Positions 19,235-27,907 of a DNA stretch of 64,000 bases are shown here, piece by piece (the first letter of the stretch is position 1; every line of letters begins with the position of its first letter). The DNA is taken from positions 84,957 to 148,956 of the forward strand of contig PABH01000007.1 in NCBI GenBank assembly GCA_002702705.1, in the 5' to 3' direction. This stretch comes from Anaerolineaceae bacterium (lineage in GTDB: Bacteria; Chloroflexota; Anaerolineae; Anaerolineales; Anaerolineaceae). Under the pieces are notes generated by a model. It saw only the letters and a list, made by a program, of their open reading frames with translations, did no database searches and was not told the origin of the DNA. The position numbers were made by a program, and so were the translations under genes.

Positions 19235-19834
19235 TTAGTATTCAAGTTTTTTGAGTAATTCAATATAATCGGATGCGATTGGATGGATATCGTCTATTCC
19301 CAGGTATTCTAATAATTCCAGAACAAGTTGAGATTTATGTTCCGCATCTTTTCGGCTCCAGGTTCGGCTCTTAATTTCCAAAAAACTACCTAATTGAGGC
19401 TCCATAAATTGATCCACATTAATGAAAAATTCAGTGTCCTTAAATTCAACCAGGAAGCGTTTTCGGTCTTTGTTGATTTCATGTGTTATTGTGGGATTAA
19501 AATATTCTTTATAAAACCTTAAACTTTGAGTGGCAGGGGCAAGATAACGGGAGCGAGATAACATTACTTTATCTTGTGTTTGTTGGTCTCGTTTTAATCC
19601 AATTAATGTTAGTCTGGAACGCACATTAGTAATTTCATTTCTTTCTGATATAAAGTGGTCTTCACGGTATCGTAATCGGCCTTGTTCGGGGTCTTCAAAA
19701 AAGAAATAAGTGTCATATTCGCGGTAATGACGTTTACGAATTACGTTTAAATCACTATCTTTAATTCGATTTACCATTTCAGCGGGGTCGGTGAGTTTTA
19801 CCTTTAGTTGTACTTCAAAGCTTTCTTCTTCCAT
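19235..19834 (-). CDS. CYTH-domain protein (class IV adenylate cyclase/thiamine triphosphatase fold)
   Basis: 199 residues from the ATG at 19834, chosen because it limits overlap with the amidohydrolase to 20 bases; the open frame continues upstream to 19930. The CYTH fold is suggested by FEVQLKVKL at the start (an ExExK-like motif with Gln for the second Glu), DPEQGRLRYRED, KRFLVEFKD and GSFLEIKSRTW. Such proteins bind triphosphates with divalent metals and hydrolyse or cyclise them; the changed metal-binding residue makes the activity uncertain. The sequence upstream of the ATG (IDAFLRKRESSILSKLIAIG) looks like real protein and continues the amidohydrolase frame if one A is removed from an A9 run at 19900-19908. 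Confidence 0.6.
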   Translation of the reverse strand: MEEESFEVQLKVKLTDPAEMVNRIKDSDLNVIRKRHYREYDTYFFFEDPEQGRLRYREDHFISERNEITNVRSRLTLIGLKRDQQTQDKVMLSRSRYLAPATQSLRFYKEYFNPTITHEINKDRKRFLVEFKDTEFFINVDQFMEPQLGSFLEIKSRTWSRKDAEHKSQLVLELLEYLGIDDIHPIASDYIELLKKLEY

Positions 19835-21218
19835 CGCACCGCCAATCGCAATCAATTTTGAAAGAATAGAAGATTCGCGTTTTCGTAAAAATGCATCTAT
19901 TTTTTTTTGCGTAGGTTTGAGCTTCATCAATTAATTGGTTTTCATCCAATGTTTTTAACTGGTGATCGCGCATGACCCATTTTCCATTGATCATCACATC
20001 AGAAACATCGGTTGCTTTGGCTGCATAGACCACCTGGCTATAAGCTGCGTCCGGATGATGACGGAAGGAAGGAGAATTGTGGGTTGGCTTAAGCGAGATT
20101 AAAATTAAATCTGCACGCTTACCAATTTCCAGTGAACCGGTAATATCGTCAATATGAATAGCTTTTGCCCCCATGCGCGTAGCCATATTTAAAGTTTGTT
20201 TGGCAGGTAATGCGGTTGGATCTCCAGATGTGCCTTTTTGTAAAAATGTGGTTAATCGAATTTCTTCAAACATGTCCAAGTCATTATTTGAAGCTGTGCC
20301 ATCCGTACCGATACCTACATTTACGCCAACATCCAACATATGTTTGACAGGTGCTATGCCGGAAGCTAATTTGAGGTTAGAGGAGGGGTTGTGAGCAATC
20401 CCTGCTTTCACACTCTTTAAAGTGCGAATTTCGCCTGGGTCTATATGCACACAATGGGCAGCGATAACCTTAGCATTAAAAACTTTTTGTTTTTTTACAT
20501 AGGGGATCACGGGCATTCCATGCTCATTCCGTGAGTTTTCCACTTCACTTTGCGTTTCAGCTAGATGAATATGTAGTGGTACATCATATTCAACCGCTAA
20601 TTCAGTTGCTTTTTGTAAAATATCTTCTGTACAGGTATAAGGTGCATGGGGGGCAACAGCAGGAACAATTAATGGATGATCCTTCCATCGTTCAATAAAT
20701 TTTCTGGTATATTCTAATGACTCTTCATAGGATTGCGCATCGGGAGTAGGAAACTTTAGAATGGATTCTCCACAAACAGCGCGCATTCCTGCTTCTGCGG
20801 CAGCTTCGGCAACATCGTCTTCAAAATAATACATATCTGCAAAACACGTGATACCACCCCGAATCATTTCGGCACAAGCTAATTTTGTTCCTAACTGAAC
20901 AAATTCAGGTGTCACGTATTCCCTTTCAACTGGCATCATATAACCAAGTAACCAGACATCCAGACGTAAATCATCTGCTAACCCACGTAACAGTGTCATT
21001 GGAACATGTGTGTGAGCGTTTATTAATCCAGGCATAATGATATTTCCGCCACAATCGATAATCTCTTCTGAATCGAAATCAGCTAAAATATCTGTTTCCA
21101 AACCTACAGCTTCGATTTTTTCGTTTTGAATTACAATGGCTCCAGGAGAATATAAATTATAATCTTCATCCATAGTTAAAATGATTGCATTCTTTAATAT
21201 TGTTGTAACTTTTTTCAT
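19815..21218 (-). CDS. mtaD: 5-methylthioadenosine/S-adenosylhomocysteine deaminase-type amidohydrolase
   Basis: 467 residues, amidohydrolase superfamily. Metal ligands H69 and H71 sit in LINAHTHVPMTLLRG; HIHLAETQSEVENS, VIAAHCVHI and GIGTDGTASNNDLDMFEE supply the remaining metal and catalytic residues. It converts 5-methylthioadenosine or S-adenosylhomocysteine to inosine derivatives, in methionine salvage. A strong GAAGGAG precedes the ATG. The last 27 residues after YAKKN look out of frame: they are read from sequence that in the next frame codes for the helix leading into the CYTH domain. Either the true C-terminus has been changed by an indel in the A9 run, or the two are made by slippage. 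Confidence 0.85.
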   Translation of the reverse strand: MKKVTTILKNAIILTMDEDYNLYSPGAIVIQNEKIEAVGLETDILADFDSEEIIDCGGNIIMPGLINAHTHVPMTLLRGLADDLRLDVWLLGYMMPVEREYVTPEFVQLGTKLACAEMIRGGITCFADMYYFEDDVAEAAAEAGMRAVCGESILKFPTPDAQSYEESLEYTRKFIERWKDHPLIVPAVAPHAPYTCTEDILQKATELAVEYDVPLHIHLAETQSEVENSRNEHGMPVIPYVKKQKVFNAKVIAAHCVHIDPGEIRTLKSVKAGIAHNPSSNLKLASGIAPVKHMLDVGVNVGIGTDGTASNNDLDMFEEIRLTTFLQKGTSGDPTALPAKQTLNMATRMGAKAIHIDDITGSLEIGKRADLILISLKPTHNSPSFRHHPDAAYSQVVYAAKATDVSDVMINGKWVMRDHQLKTLDENQLIDEAQTYAKKNRCIFTKTRIFYSFKIDCDWRCDGRRKL

Positions 21219-21229
21219 TTTTTCTCCTT

Positions 21230-22387
21230 CTAATGTTTTTCGTTTATAAATTTCCGAATTGAGTTCAAAACATAATTAATTGCCCAGGGATGTGCTATTT
21301 TTTCATGCCCCCCAAAAGAATATGTAGATTTGAAAACACCATTTTGATTGATAAAAACAAGATGAAGTTTGGATTTCGCAGGCTGTATTAAAAAGCTAAT
21401 TCCAATTGCCAGATGGGGACTGCTTTCTTTGTACAATTTTTTTGTTAATTTTTCAAGTTCTTGGTCTGAGATATTTAATTCTTCAACTTGTGCATGAATT
21501 AATTCAGTACTGTAGGTGGATAATATCTTTTTTATTGATCCCTGTAACCCAGCGTCAATTATTGCGATTTTTTTATTTTGTTCCTGAATTGATTGTGCAA
21601 CAACTTGTGCTAAGCTGGTTTCATTGGTTCCGAAGATTATGTCTCCAAGCCGAGTTTTTATTATATCTACAACCTGTTGAATCATTAAATCAGCAATTTC
21701 TTCCGATGCAGCTTTTGCAGTGACACGAATATCGGTTTGCCCGGGATGGGCGACTAATCCTACGGTTGGATTTTTTAAAGTTTCAAGATCAGCTATTTGT
21801 TCGTCAATTTGGGATTCGCCAACACCTGCCGTATGGATAATGAATGCTTTAATAATTCCTTCAAGCTGGAAACGGGTTCGCAGAAATGGCATTACAGCAT
21901 TTCTTAATAGATAATCCATTTCCGCGGGAACGCCAGGTAATGCAATTAAAACAGAATTTCCAGATTCCGCAATAAATGCTGGTGCCGTGCCAACAGGGTT
22001 TTCTATCGGAAGAGCCCCATGGGGAATAAAAGCTTGCCGTCTATTATTTTCTGTAGGACTTCTGCCAAAATCAAGAAATCTTTTCTGAATTTGTGCCCAT
22101 AATTCAGGTTGGAATTCTGTTTTTACTCCTAACGCTTTTGCAATGGCAGATCGGGTGGGGTCATCCACTGTTGGACCTAAACCGCCAGTTGTTAAAATGA
22201 TTTGAGAACGTTGGAGTGCTTCTTTGACGACAATTTCAATTCGCTCTTCATTATCACCAATTGTTGTTGATCGAAATAAATCAATGCCTGCATTTCGAAA
22301 AACATTCGCTATAGTGTGTGTGTTGGTATCTTGAATTTCTCCTAATAACAACTCCGTTCCGATGGTAATAATTTCAGCAGTTGGCAT
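21230..22387 (-). CDS. cinA: CinA-family protein with degenerate amidase domain
   Basis: 385 residues. The N-terminal MoaB-like domain (COG1058) is well kept: EIITIGTELLLGEIQDTN, ILTTGGLGPTVDDPTRSAIA, LIALPGVPAEM. In CinA this part hydrolyses ADP-ribose or related nucleotides. The C-terminal domain aligns in place with the nicotinamide mononucleotide deamidase PncC, but the catalytic AESCTGG motif is replaced (IIDAGLQGSIKK), so deamidase activity is probably lost. It is 11 bases upstream of mtaD on the same strand. Function is inferred as NAD-related nucleotide clean-up. Confidence 0.85.
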   Translation of the reverse strand: MPTAEIITIGTELLLGEIQDTNTHTIANVFRNAGIDLFRSTTIGDNEERIEIVVKEALQRSQIILTTGGLGPTVDDPTRSAIAKALGVKTEFQPELWAQIQKRFLDFGRSPTENNRRQAFIPHGALPIENPVGTAPAFIAESGNSVLIALPGVPAEMDYLLRNAVMPFLRTRFQLEGIIKAFIIHTAGVGESQIDEQIADLETLKNPTVGLVAHPGQTDIRVTAKAASEEIADLMIQQVVDIIKTRLGDIIFGTNETSLAQVVAQSIQEQNKKIAIIDAGLQGSIKKILSTYSTELIHAQVEELNISDQELEKLTKKLYKESSPHLAIGISFLIQPAKSKLHLVFINQNGVFKSTYSFGGHEKIAHPWAINYVLNSIRKFINEKH

Positions 22388-22403
22388 TCTCCCTCCACGT
22401 TAT

Positions 22404-23465
22404 TTAATTTTCGTTATTTTTTATTATAAGTTGGCTGGTATCGAATTGGTAGAGTTTAAACAAAACCACCGGATCTTTTATTTGATTCGGAATGGCCTCT
22501 TTCAGTTGACTGGTAAAAATGAGCCGGAAACCTGATTTCGGCGGGCTAATGTTGGTTTCAAGCGCTTGAAATAATTGCTTGGTCAGGTGATAGGTCCAAT
22601 AACTGAATGCCGAATTCCACTCTTCTTGATATATCTCGTGCAAAGGGAGATGATCATCCTCGAACCAAAAATTTGGCAATAACCAATAAATCGTGCCAGG
22701 ACGATCAGATATGAAAAATGGTTTTTGAAAATTGGTGTCAAATAGAATGATTTTTTGATTAGAAATGAATGGTATTTGTGCAAGCCATTCTTTTATATCC
22801 GTTTGGTCTGATACAAGAATGAGCACATCTGCTGTTTTAATTTTTTCTTGATTCGTTTGGTCAAATATTAAGGAATCAAAAGGATAACAATCGATTAGCT
22901 CTTGAGAACAAAAAGAACTGGATTTTAATTTTTCTTGGTGATTATAAGAAGTTAAAAGGATAGTTTGTTCATTTGAAAGATCAATGTTATTTGATAAGAC
23001 GTTAATCGCTTTAAGAAAATAATTATTTATTCCTGGAATGGCAAATAATGAATTTGGAGTTTTACCAAATTCATATTCGTTAAAAACATTTCCATCTGTA
23101 TTTAAATTGATTTCACTATTTGATGAGAAAGAACTCACGATAAGGGGTGATGTTGGATTTTCCAATAGGGAGTCTATTTGTTTTTGATTATTTATTTGCA
23201 AATCGTAATTATCTAAGAATTCGAGTTGGAACAATTCCGGTTGAAGTTTTGAATGTTGAAAAGCTAATTGTATGGCGGCTTTTTGCTCTTCAATTAAGGC
23301 AGTGTTTTGACTGGTTAAGGGTAAAATGAATGGAATGGTTATTGGTTTTTCGGCTGATACCGTAGTACAAATAATGTCTTTTGGACAAGTTGGATATGGT
23401 GAACATTGAACTAAAACAAAGCTTGAGATAAAAAATAAAATAATCAAATTCGATTTATTTCTCAT
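22404..23465 (-). CDS. Lipoprotein with possible periplasmic-binding-protein-like fold
   Basis: 353 residues. A signal peptide with lipobox VLVQC indicates lipidation at Cys21. The mature part begins with ITIPFILPLTSQNTALIEEQKAAIQLA, which resembles the start of LivK-type (type 1) substrate-binding proteins that begin with a transport-like IGxxxPLTG segment and a helix. The rest is poorly conserved and rich in Asn, Gln and aromatic residues. No permease or ATPase genes are nearby, so it is not part of an evident ABC transporter. The gene is divergent from yraN with only 50 bases between. Function unknown. Confidence 0.55.
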   Translation of the reverse strand: MRNKSNLIILFFISSFVLVQCSPYPTCPKDIICTTVSAEKPITIPFILPLTSQNTALIEEQKAAIQLAFQHSKLQPELFQLEFLDNYDLQINNQKQIDSLLENPTSPLIVSSFSSNSEINLNTDGNVFNEYEFGKTPNSLFAIPGINNYFLKAINVLSNNIDLSNEQTILLTSYNHQEKLKSSSFCSQELIDCYPFDSLIFDQTNQEKIKTADVLILVSDQTDIKEWLAQIPFISNQKIILFDTNFQKPFFISDRPGTIYWLLPNFWFEDDHLPLHEIYQEEWNSAFSYWTYHLTKQLFQALETNISPPKSGFRLIFTSQLKEAIPNQIKDPVVLFKLYQFDTSQLIIKNNEN

Positions 23466-23515
23466 GGCATAAGTGTAGCACGGATCAAAATTTTTTATAG
23501 AATTGCAGGATAGAA

Positions 23516-23884
23516 ATGGGGTTTTTACAAAAACATGAACTTGGAAGGTGGGGTGAACAAACTGCTAATGATTTTCTTGCACAACAGGGTGTAAAAATTT
23601 TAGCAAAAAATTATCGCAGCAGATATGGAGAAATTGATTTGATTGGGTGGGATGGCGATAGTTTGGTCTTTTTTGAAGTGAAAACCAGGCAATCTTTACA
23701 TTTCGGATCACCAGACCAGGCAGTGGCAGGTGATAAAATAAAACATATTATTAACACCGCTTTGATTTATATTAGTACCTATTATCATCAGGAACCTCTA
23801 TGGCGGATTGATATTATCTCAATTAACAGAAACCCCAAATCAAATTCTTATGATGTGCAATGGATTAAAAATGCAGCAGCTTAA
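23516..23884 (+). CDS. yraN: YraN family protein (UPF0102)
   Basis: 122 residues. GRWGEQTANDFLAQQGVKIL, NYRSRYGEIDLIGWDGDSLVFFEVKTR and DKIKHIINTALIYI are the three conserved blocks of UPF0102. The fold is a restriction-endonuclease-like nuclease with the EID...EVK catalytic layout kept; the cellular role is not settled. The ATG is preceded by a weak site. It overlaps miaA by 14 bases. Confidence 0.88.
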   Translation: MGFLQKHELGRWGEQTANDFLAQQGVKILAKNYRSRYGEIDLIGWDGDSLVFFEVKTRQSLHFGSPDQAVAGDKIKHIINTALIYISTYYHQEPLWRIDIISINRNPKSNSYDVQWIKNAAA

Positions 23885-24821
23885 TGTCCCGAAACCATTA
23901 ATCGTTTTGGTAGGACCCACAGCAGTGGGAAAAACAGAGACTTCAATTCAATTAGCGAAAAAATTGAAAGCGGAAATCATTTCTGCTGACTCCCGTTATT
24001 TTTACCGTGGAATGGATATAGGCACAGCCAAACCAACGAAAGAAGAAATGGCTGGGATTGTTCATCATCTTGTAGATATTGCAGATCCGGATGAAACCTG
24101 GAGTCTTTCACTATTTCAAGAATCAGCCATTAAGCTGATTGATCAGCTTCACAATGAGGAAAAAATACCACTATTAGTCGGTGGGACAGGGCAATATGTA
24201 AAATCTGTAATGGAAGCCTGGCAAATGCCAGAGATCGCACCAAATGAACAATTGCGTGCATATTTTGAACAAATTGCGAAAGAAAAAGGCAAAGAATTTG
24301 TTTATAAAATGTTAAAGAAAAATGATCCTGAAGCGGCTGAACAAATTGATTATCGAAATCTTCGTCGGTCTATTCGGGCGTTAGAAGTGATTTATTTAAC
24401 AGGTGAAAAATTTTCAAATCAAAAACGATTATCCAACTCTCCATTTTCCAGGAAAATTATTGGCTTAAAAAGAGATCGAAAAACTTTGTATGAAAGAATT
24501 GACCAAAGAATCGATCTAATGATTAATAATGGGCTTGAAGATGAAGTACAGCGATTAATCAACAAAGGATATGACCGAGATCTGGCATCCATGTCTGGCA
24601 TTGGATATAAAGAAATGTACGCATATATTGAAGGTGAAATTTCACTAGAAGAATCAATACGATTGATTAAACGAAAAACAAGAATTTTTGTGAGGCGGCA
24701 AGCTAATTGGTTTAATGAAAATGATCCCTCTATTCAATGGTTTGATGCTGAGACTTTAAATATTGATGATTTGGTAAACTATATTTATCGGGATGAAGGA
24801 TGGTTGCTTCCGAATAAATAA
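23871..24821 (+). CDS. miaA: tRNA dimethylallyltransferase
   Basis: 316 residues from the ATG at 23871, the same length as the Escherichia coli enzyme. The P-loop is LVGPTAVGKTETSIQLA, then ISADSRYFYRGMDIGTAKP, PLLVGGTGQYVKS and MSGIGYKEMYAYIEG. It transfers the dimethylallyl group to A37 of tRNAs reading codons starting with U. Its substrate is made downstream of the fni gene in this window. In-frame ATG codons upstream inside yraN are possible but would add an unconserved tail. Coupled to yraN by a 14-base overlap. Confidence 0.94.
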   Translation: MQQLNVPKPLIVLVGPTAVGKTETSIQLAKKLKAEIISADSRYFYRGMDIGTAKPTKEEMAGIVHHLVDIADPDETWSLSLFQESAIKLIDQLHNEEKIPLLVGGTGQYVKSVMEAWQMPEIAPNEQLRAYFEQIAKEKGKEFVYKMLKKNDPEAAEQIDYRNLRRSIRALEVIYLTGEKFSNQKRLSNSPFSRKIIGLKRDRKTLYERIDQRIDLMINNGLEDEVQRLINKGYDRDLASMSGIGYKEMYAYIEGEISLEESIRLIKRKTRIFVRRQANWFNENDPSIQWFDAETLNIDDLVNYIYRDEGWLLPNK

Positions 24822-24825
24822 AAAA

Positions 24826-24861
24826 AGACCGGTCAGGAATTTCCTGCCGGTCTCATTTTTA
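24826..24861. terminator. Bidirectional terminator between miaA and ftsH
   Basis: AGACCGGTCAGGAA pairs with TTCCTGCCGGTCT (one bulged base), with an A-run before and a T-run after. It serves both convergent genes. Confidence 0.88.
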
Positions 24862-26739
24862 TTATATTTCTTTTGGACCAATGGGTGTGTTTAACATTGG
24901 CACACCACTCTTTTTTGTTACGGGTGAGGGAAATACCTCTTCAAATTGTTCTTTCGATAGGGTTTCCACCTCCAACAATTTTGTTGCAACGGCAATGAGG
25001 CTTTCTTTATATTCATTTAAAATCCGTTTGGCTTCACTGTAAACAGAAACAACAATTTCGTGAACCTCTTGATCGATTTTTTCAGCTACAGCTTCCGAGT
25101 AATCTCGTTGTTCAGATATTTCACGTCCCAAAAATACGAGTTCTTCTTTTTGACCATAAATCATAGGTCCTAAATCATCGCTCATACCAAGCCGCATCAC
25201 CATGGTACGGGCTAATTTTGTAACCCGTTCAATATCATTGGATGCACCCGAAGTGATATCATCAAATATCAATTCTTCCGCAGCGCGACCACCCATCAAA
25301 CCAATCATATCGGCTAACATTTTTTTCTTGGCCATCAACATTCGATCTTCAGATGGCAAAGCTAATGTATAACCACCTGCCATACCTCGAGCTATGATGG
25401 ATACTTTTTGAACCGGATCAGCTTCCGGCAATACATGCATAACGACAGCATGACCCGCTTCATGATAAGCAACAATTTGCTTTTCATCTTTACTGATTAA
25501 TCGACTTTTCCGTTCCGGACCGGCAATTAATCGTTCAATGGCTTCTTCAAACTCAGGTTGGCCGATTGATTTTTTATTGCGCCGTGCCGCTAAAATGGCT
25601 GCTTCGTTAACCATATTTTCCAAATCAGCACCGACAAAACCAGGTGTTGACCGGGCAAGTACGCTCAAGTCGATGTCATCTGCAAGTGGTTTGCCCTTGA
25701 CATGAACATTTAAGATTGCTTCGCGTCCTCTCACATCAGGACGATCTAATACTACCCGACGATCAAAACGACCTGGGCGTAATAAGGCTGGATCTAAAAT
25801 ATCAGGTCGGTTTGTTGCTGCCATAATGATTACATTGGTGTCCGTATCAAACCCATCCATTTCTACTAACATTTGATTTAAGGTTTGTTCTCGTTCATCA
25901 TGGCTTCCACCTAAACCAGCCCCACGTTGACGTCCGACTGCATCAATTTCGTCTACAAAAATAATACAAGGCGAATGACGTTTTGCTTGTTCAAATAAAT
26001 CGCGTACACGACTGGCGCCCACACCCACAAACATTTCAACAAATTCGGAACCAGAGATACTAAAGAATGGGACTCCAGCTTCACCCGAGACTGCTTTCGC
26101 CAATAAAGTTTTCCCAGTGCCTGGAGGGCCAACCAGTAAAACACCTTTAGGAATTCTTGCGCCTAGGGAAATAAATTTTTGTGGTTCTCGTAAAAATTCA
26201 ACAACTTCTTGAAGTTCTTCCTTGGCTTCCTCTACTCCAGCAACATCTTTAAATGTTACTGTAGGGTGGTCACCCGTGAACATCCGAGCTTTGGATTTTC
26301 CAAATGACATTGCAGCATTATTGCTTCCTTGTGCTTGGCGGAATATGAAGAAAAAAGCACCGCCAAGAATTAAGAACGGTAGGATATAACCCAGTGCAGT
26401 TAATACACCTAACCATGGACTTGGTGGTTTAATGACAATTTTTATTTTATCTGGACTAAGATTTGATTCCGTCACGCCTAGATTCAATAACTGTTCAACC
26501 AAAGTTGCATTTGTTTCTTTGTTAGAAAGACCTTCACGTGCATCTTCGTAATAAACCACACGGATTCGGTTTTCATCCTCTTCAATTTCGGAAATTCTTC
26601 CGGCTTGAATGTCAGCTGCGATTTGGTTTAAAGTTAATGTTTCTGTGCTGCTGCGTTGACTAAAACTATATACAGCCATCACGATAATGGCTACAAACAA
26701 CAGCAAATAAATTACATAGGATTGGTTTCTTGAATTCAC
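24862..26739 (-). CDS. ftsH: ATP-dependent zinc metalloprotease FtsH
   Basis: 625 residues. Two transmembrane helices (about 8-25 and 110-133) enclose an extracytoplasmic domain. The AAA+ domain has Walker A GPPGTGKT at 204-211, [16 protein letters not shown] and [20 protein letters not shown] with the arginine fingers, and the M41 protease domain has YHEAGHAVV (about residue 425) with zinc-binding His residues. It degrades unstable membrane and cytoplasmic proteins as a hexamer. Standard length and complete. A single-gene unit, with its own candidate promoter upstream and a shared terminator downstream. Confidence 0.97.
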   Translation of the reverse strand: MNSRNQSYVIYLLLFVAIIVMAVYSFSQRSSTETLTLNQIAADIQAGRISEIEEDENRIRVVYYEDAREGLSNKETNATLVEQLLNLGVTESNLSPDKIKIVIKPPSPWLGVLTALGYILPFLILGGAFFFIFRQAQGSNNAAMSFGKSKARMFTGDHPTVTFKDVAGVEEAKEELQEVVEFLREPQKFISLGARIPKGVLLVGPPGTGKTLLAKAVSGEAGVPFFSISGSEFVEMFVGVGASRVRDLFEQAKRHSPCIIFVDEIDAVGRQRGAGLGGSHDEREQTLNQMLVEMDGFDTDTNVIIMAATNRPDILDPALLRPGRFDRRVVLDRPDVRGREAILNVHVKGKPLADDIDLSVLARSTPGFVGADLENMVNEAAILAARRNKKSIGQPEFEEAIERLIAGPERKSRLISKDEKQIVAYHEAGHAVVMHVLPEADPVQKVSIIARGMAGGYTLALPSEDRMLMAKKKMLADMIGLMGGRAAEELIFDDITSGASNDIERVTKLARTMVMRLGMSDDLGPMIYGQKEELVFLGREISEQRDYSEAVAEKIDQEVHEIVVSVYSEAKRILNEYKESLIAVATKLLEVETLSKEQFEEVFPSPVTKKSGVPMLNTPIGPKEI

Positions 26740-26790
26740 CGATACCTCCCACTCAGGAAAGTTTAATTTACCTTATCTTTCATATTTACA

Positions 26791-26816
26791 GGTATAACTT
26801 TTTCGGAATTATACCA
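26791..26816 (-). promoter_or_regulatory. Candidate ftsH promoter with overlapping inverted repeat
   Basis: On the minus strand TGGTATAAT forms an extended -10 element. It overlaps one arm of GGTATAA-N11-TTATACC (26791-26797 and 26809-26815), so a repressor could cover the promoter. No CIRCE element is present. Confidence 0.35.
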
Positions 26817-26914
26817 ACCTAATGGAGGGGCGGCTAGTTTTTGGTTAAGGATTGGTTAAATATCTTATGTATTTCTTATAAACAAGATATTTGAGCAGAT
26901 ATTTAATTTTTTGA

Positions 26915-26943
26915 TTGACGAAAAATTTTATTTTTCCTATACT
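26915..26943 (+). promoter_or_regulatory. Promoter for the membrane protein gene at 26983
   Basis: TTGACG and TATACT are 17 bases apart, a near-perfect housekeeping sigma promoter, 40 bases before the start codon. Confidence 0.6.
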
Positions 26944-26982
26944 GTAGAGAAAGATGAATTTCGGTAAAAAGTGGAGGTTGGT

Positions 26983-27897
26983 ATGGTGGATAAGGCCGAG
27001 GATCAAGAAGTTAATGATTTAAGGATTGAGGATAAGATACCGGATCAGTTGAATCAGGAAACCCTCTTGCCTGATAACCCAATGCGCGCTTCAATGCCGA
27101 TTTTACCCGATGATGAAATATCGGGTGAATTAAAGATTGGTGATCCTTTACAACCTAAAAACGAGAAATCAGAAAACCTTTCGAGCATATTTATTACCAA
27201 AAACGAACTTTCAAGTTTGTGGTCAAAAATTGATGAATTAGAGGATCGTGTAATCTCAGAGATGAATAATGTGAATTTAGGGCTGACTTTGATCACAAAA
27301 CTAGAAGAGGCCAGAAAACGGATAATGTCTGGTAGTGATCAGTTTGATGAGGTATCAGGTATTCTCGCTGAGATCGAATATCGATTGCTATTTGCTAAAA
27401 AAGTAAAAATTGTCAGTAAACAGGTTGGTGTTCCACTTTTGGTTTATGAATTTGTCTGGATGCTGCTATTGGTGTTTTTAATTTTCTGGTTTAATTTTAA
27501 TGAAAATCAGATTATCACAAGTATTGCAAATGACATTTTTAATATCAATCTTTTGGTAAACAGTTTGGTTTGGGGAGGCTTTGGCGGCGTGGTTGGGGCT
27601 TTATATGCTCTATGGAAACATATCGCTGCTGACCAAGATTTCGATCCCCAATTTTCATTATGGTATATCACAAACCCGATATTAGGTATTTCATTAGGTG
27701 GTTTTGTTTATTTAGTGATTCAAGCAGGTTTTTTATCGCTTACAGCAGGTGCGAGTGGAGGTGAAGTAATTCAATCCGCTGCAGTTATTTATGTATTTGC
27801 ATGGATTTGTGGTTTTAAACAAAATGTGATCTATGAAATTGTTCGAAGAATTTTGGATGTGTTTCGCGTAAACACAGATGAAAAATCTCAAATTTAA
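26983..27897 (+). CDS. Conserved hypothetical membrane protein
   Basis: 304 residues from the ATG that follows GGAGG by 5 bases; a GTG 12 bases upstream is less likely because it precedes that site. The first 145 residues are soluble and acidic, with a coiled-coil-like stretch (about 60-110, WSKIDELEDRVISEMNNV). Four transmembrane segments follow at about 145-167, 185-208, 225-250 and 262-280. The fold and function are not recognised. It is a single gene between ftsH and the HAD-DinB gene, with its own promoter. Confidence 0.6.
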   Translation: MVDKAEDQEVNDLRIEDKIPDQLNQETLLPDNPMRASMPILPDDEISGELKIGDPLQPKNEKSENLSSIFITKNELSSLWSKIDELEDRVISEMNNVNLGLTLITKLEEARKRIMSGSDQFDEVSGILAEIEYRLLFAKKVKIVSKQVGVPLLVYEFVWMLLLVFLIFWFNFNENQIITSIANDIFNINLLVNSLVWGGFGGVVGALYALWKHIAADQDFDPQFSLWYITNPILGISLGGFVYLVIQAGFLSLTAGASGGEVIQSAAVIYVFAWICGFKQNVIYEIVRRILDVFRVNTDEKSQI

Positions 27898-27907
27898 TAA
27901 AATAAAA

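Noticed and set aside
26740..26982. CIRCE heat-shock element upstream of ftsH
   Set aside because: Neither half (TTAGCACTC or GAGTGCTAA) is present; only the GGTATAA repeat was found.
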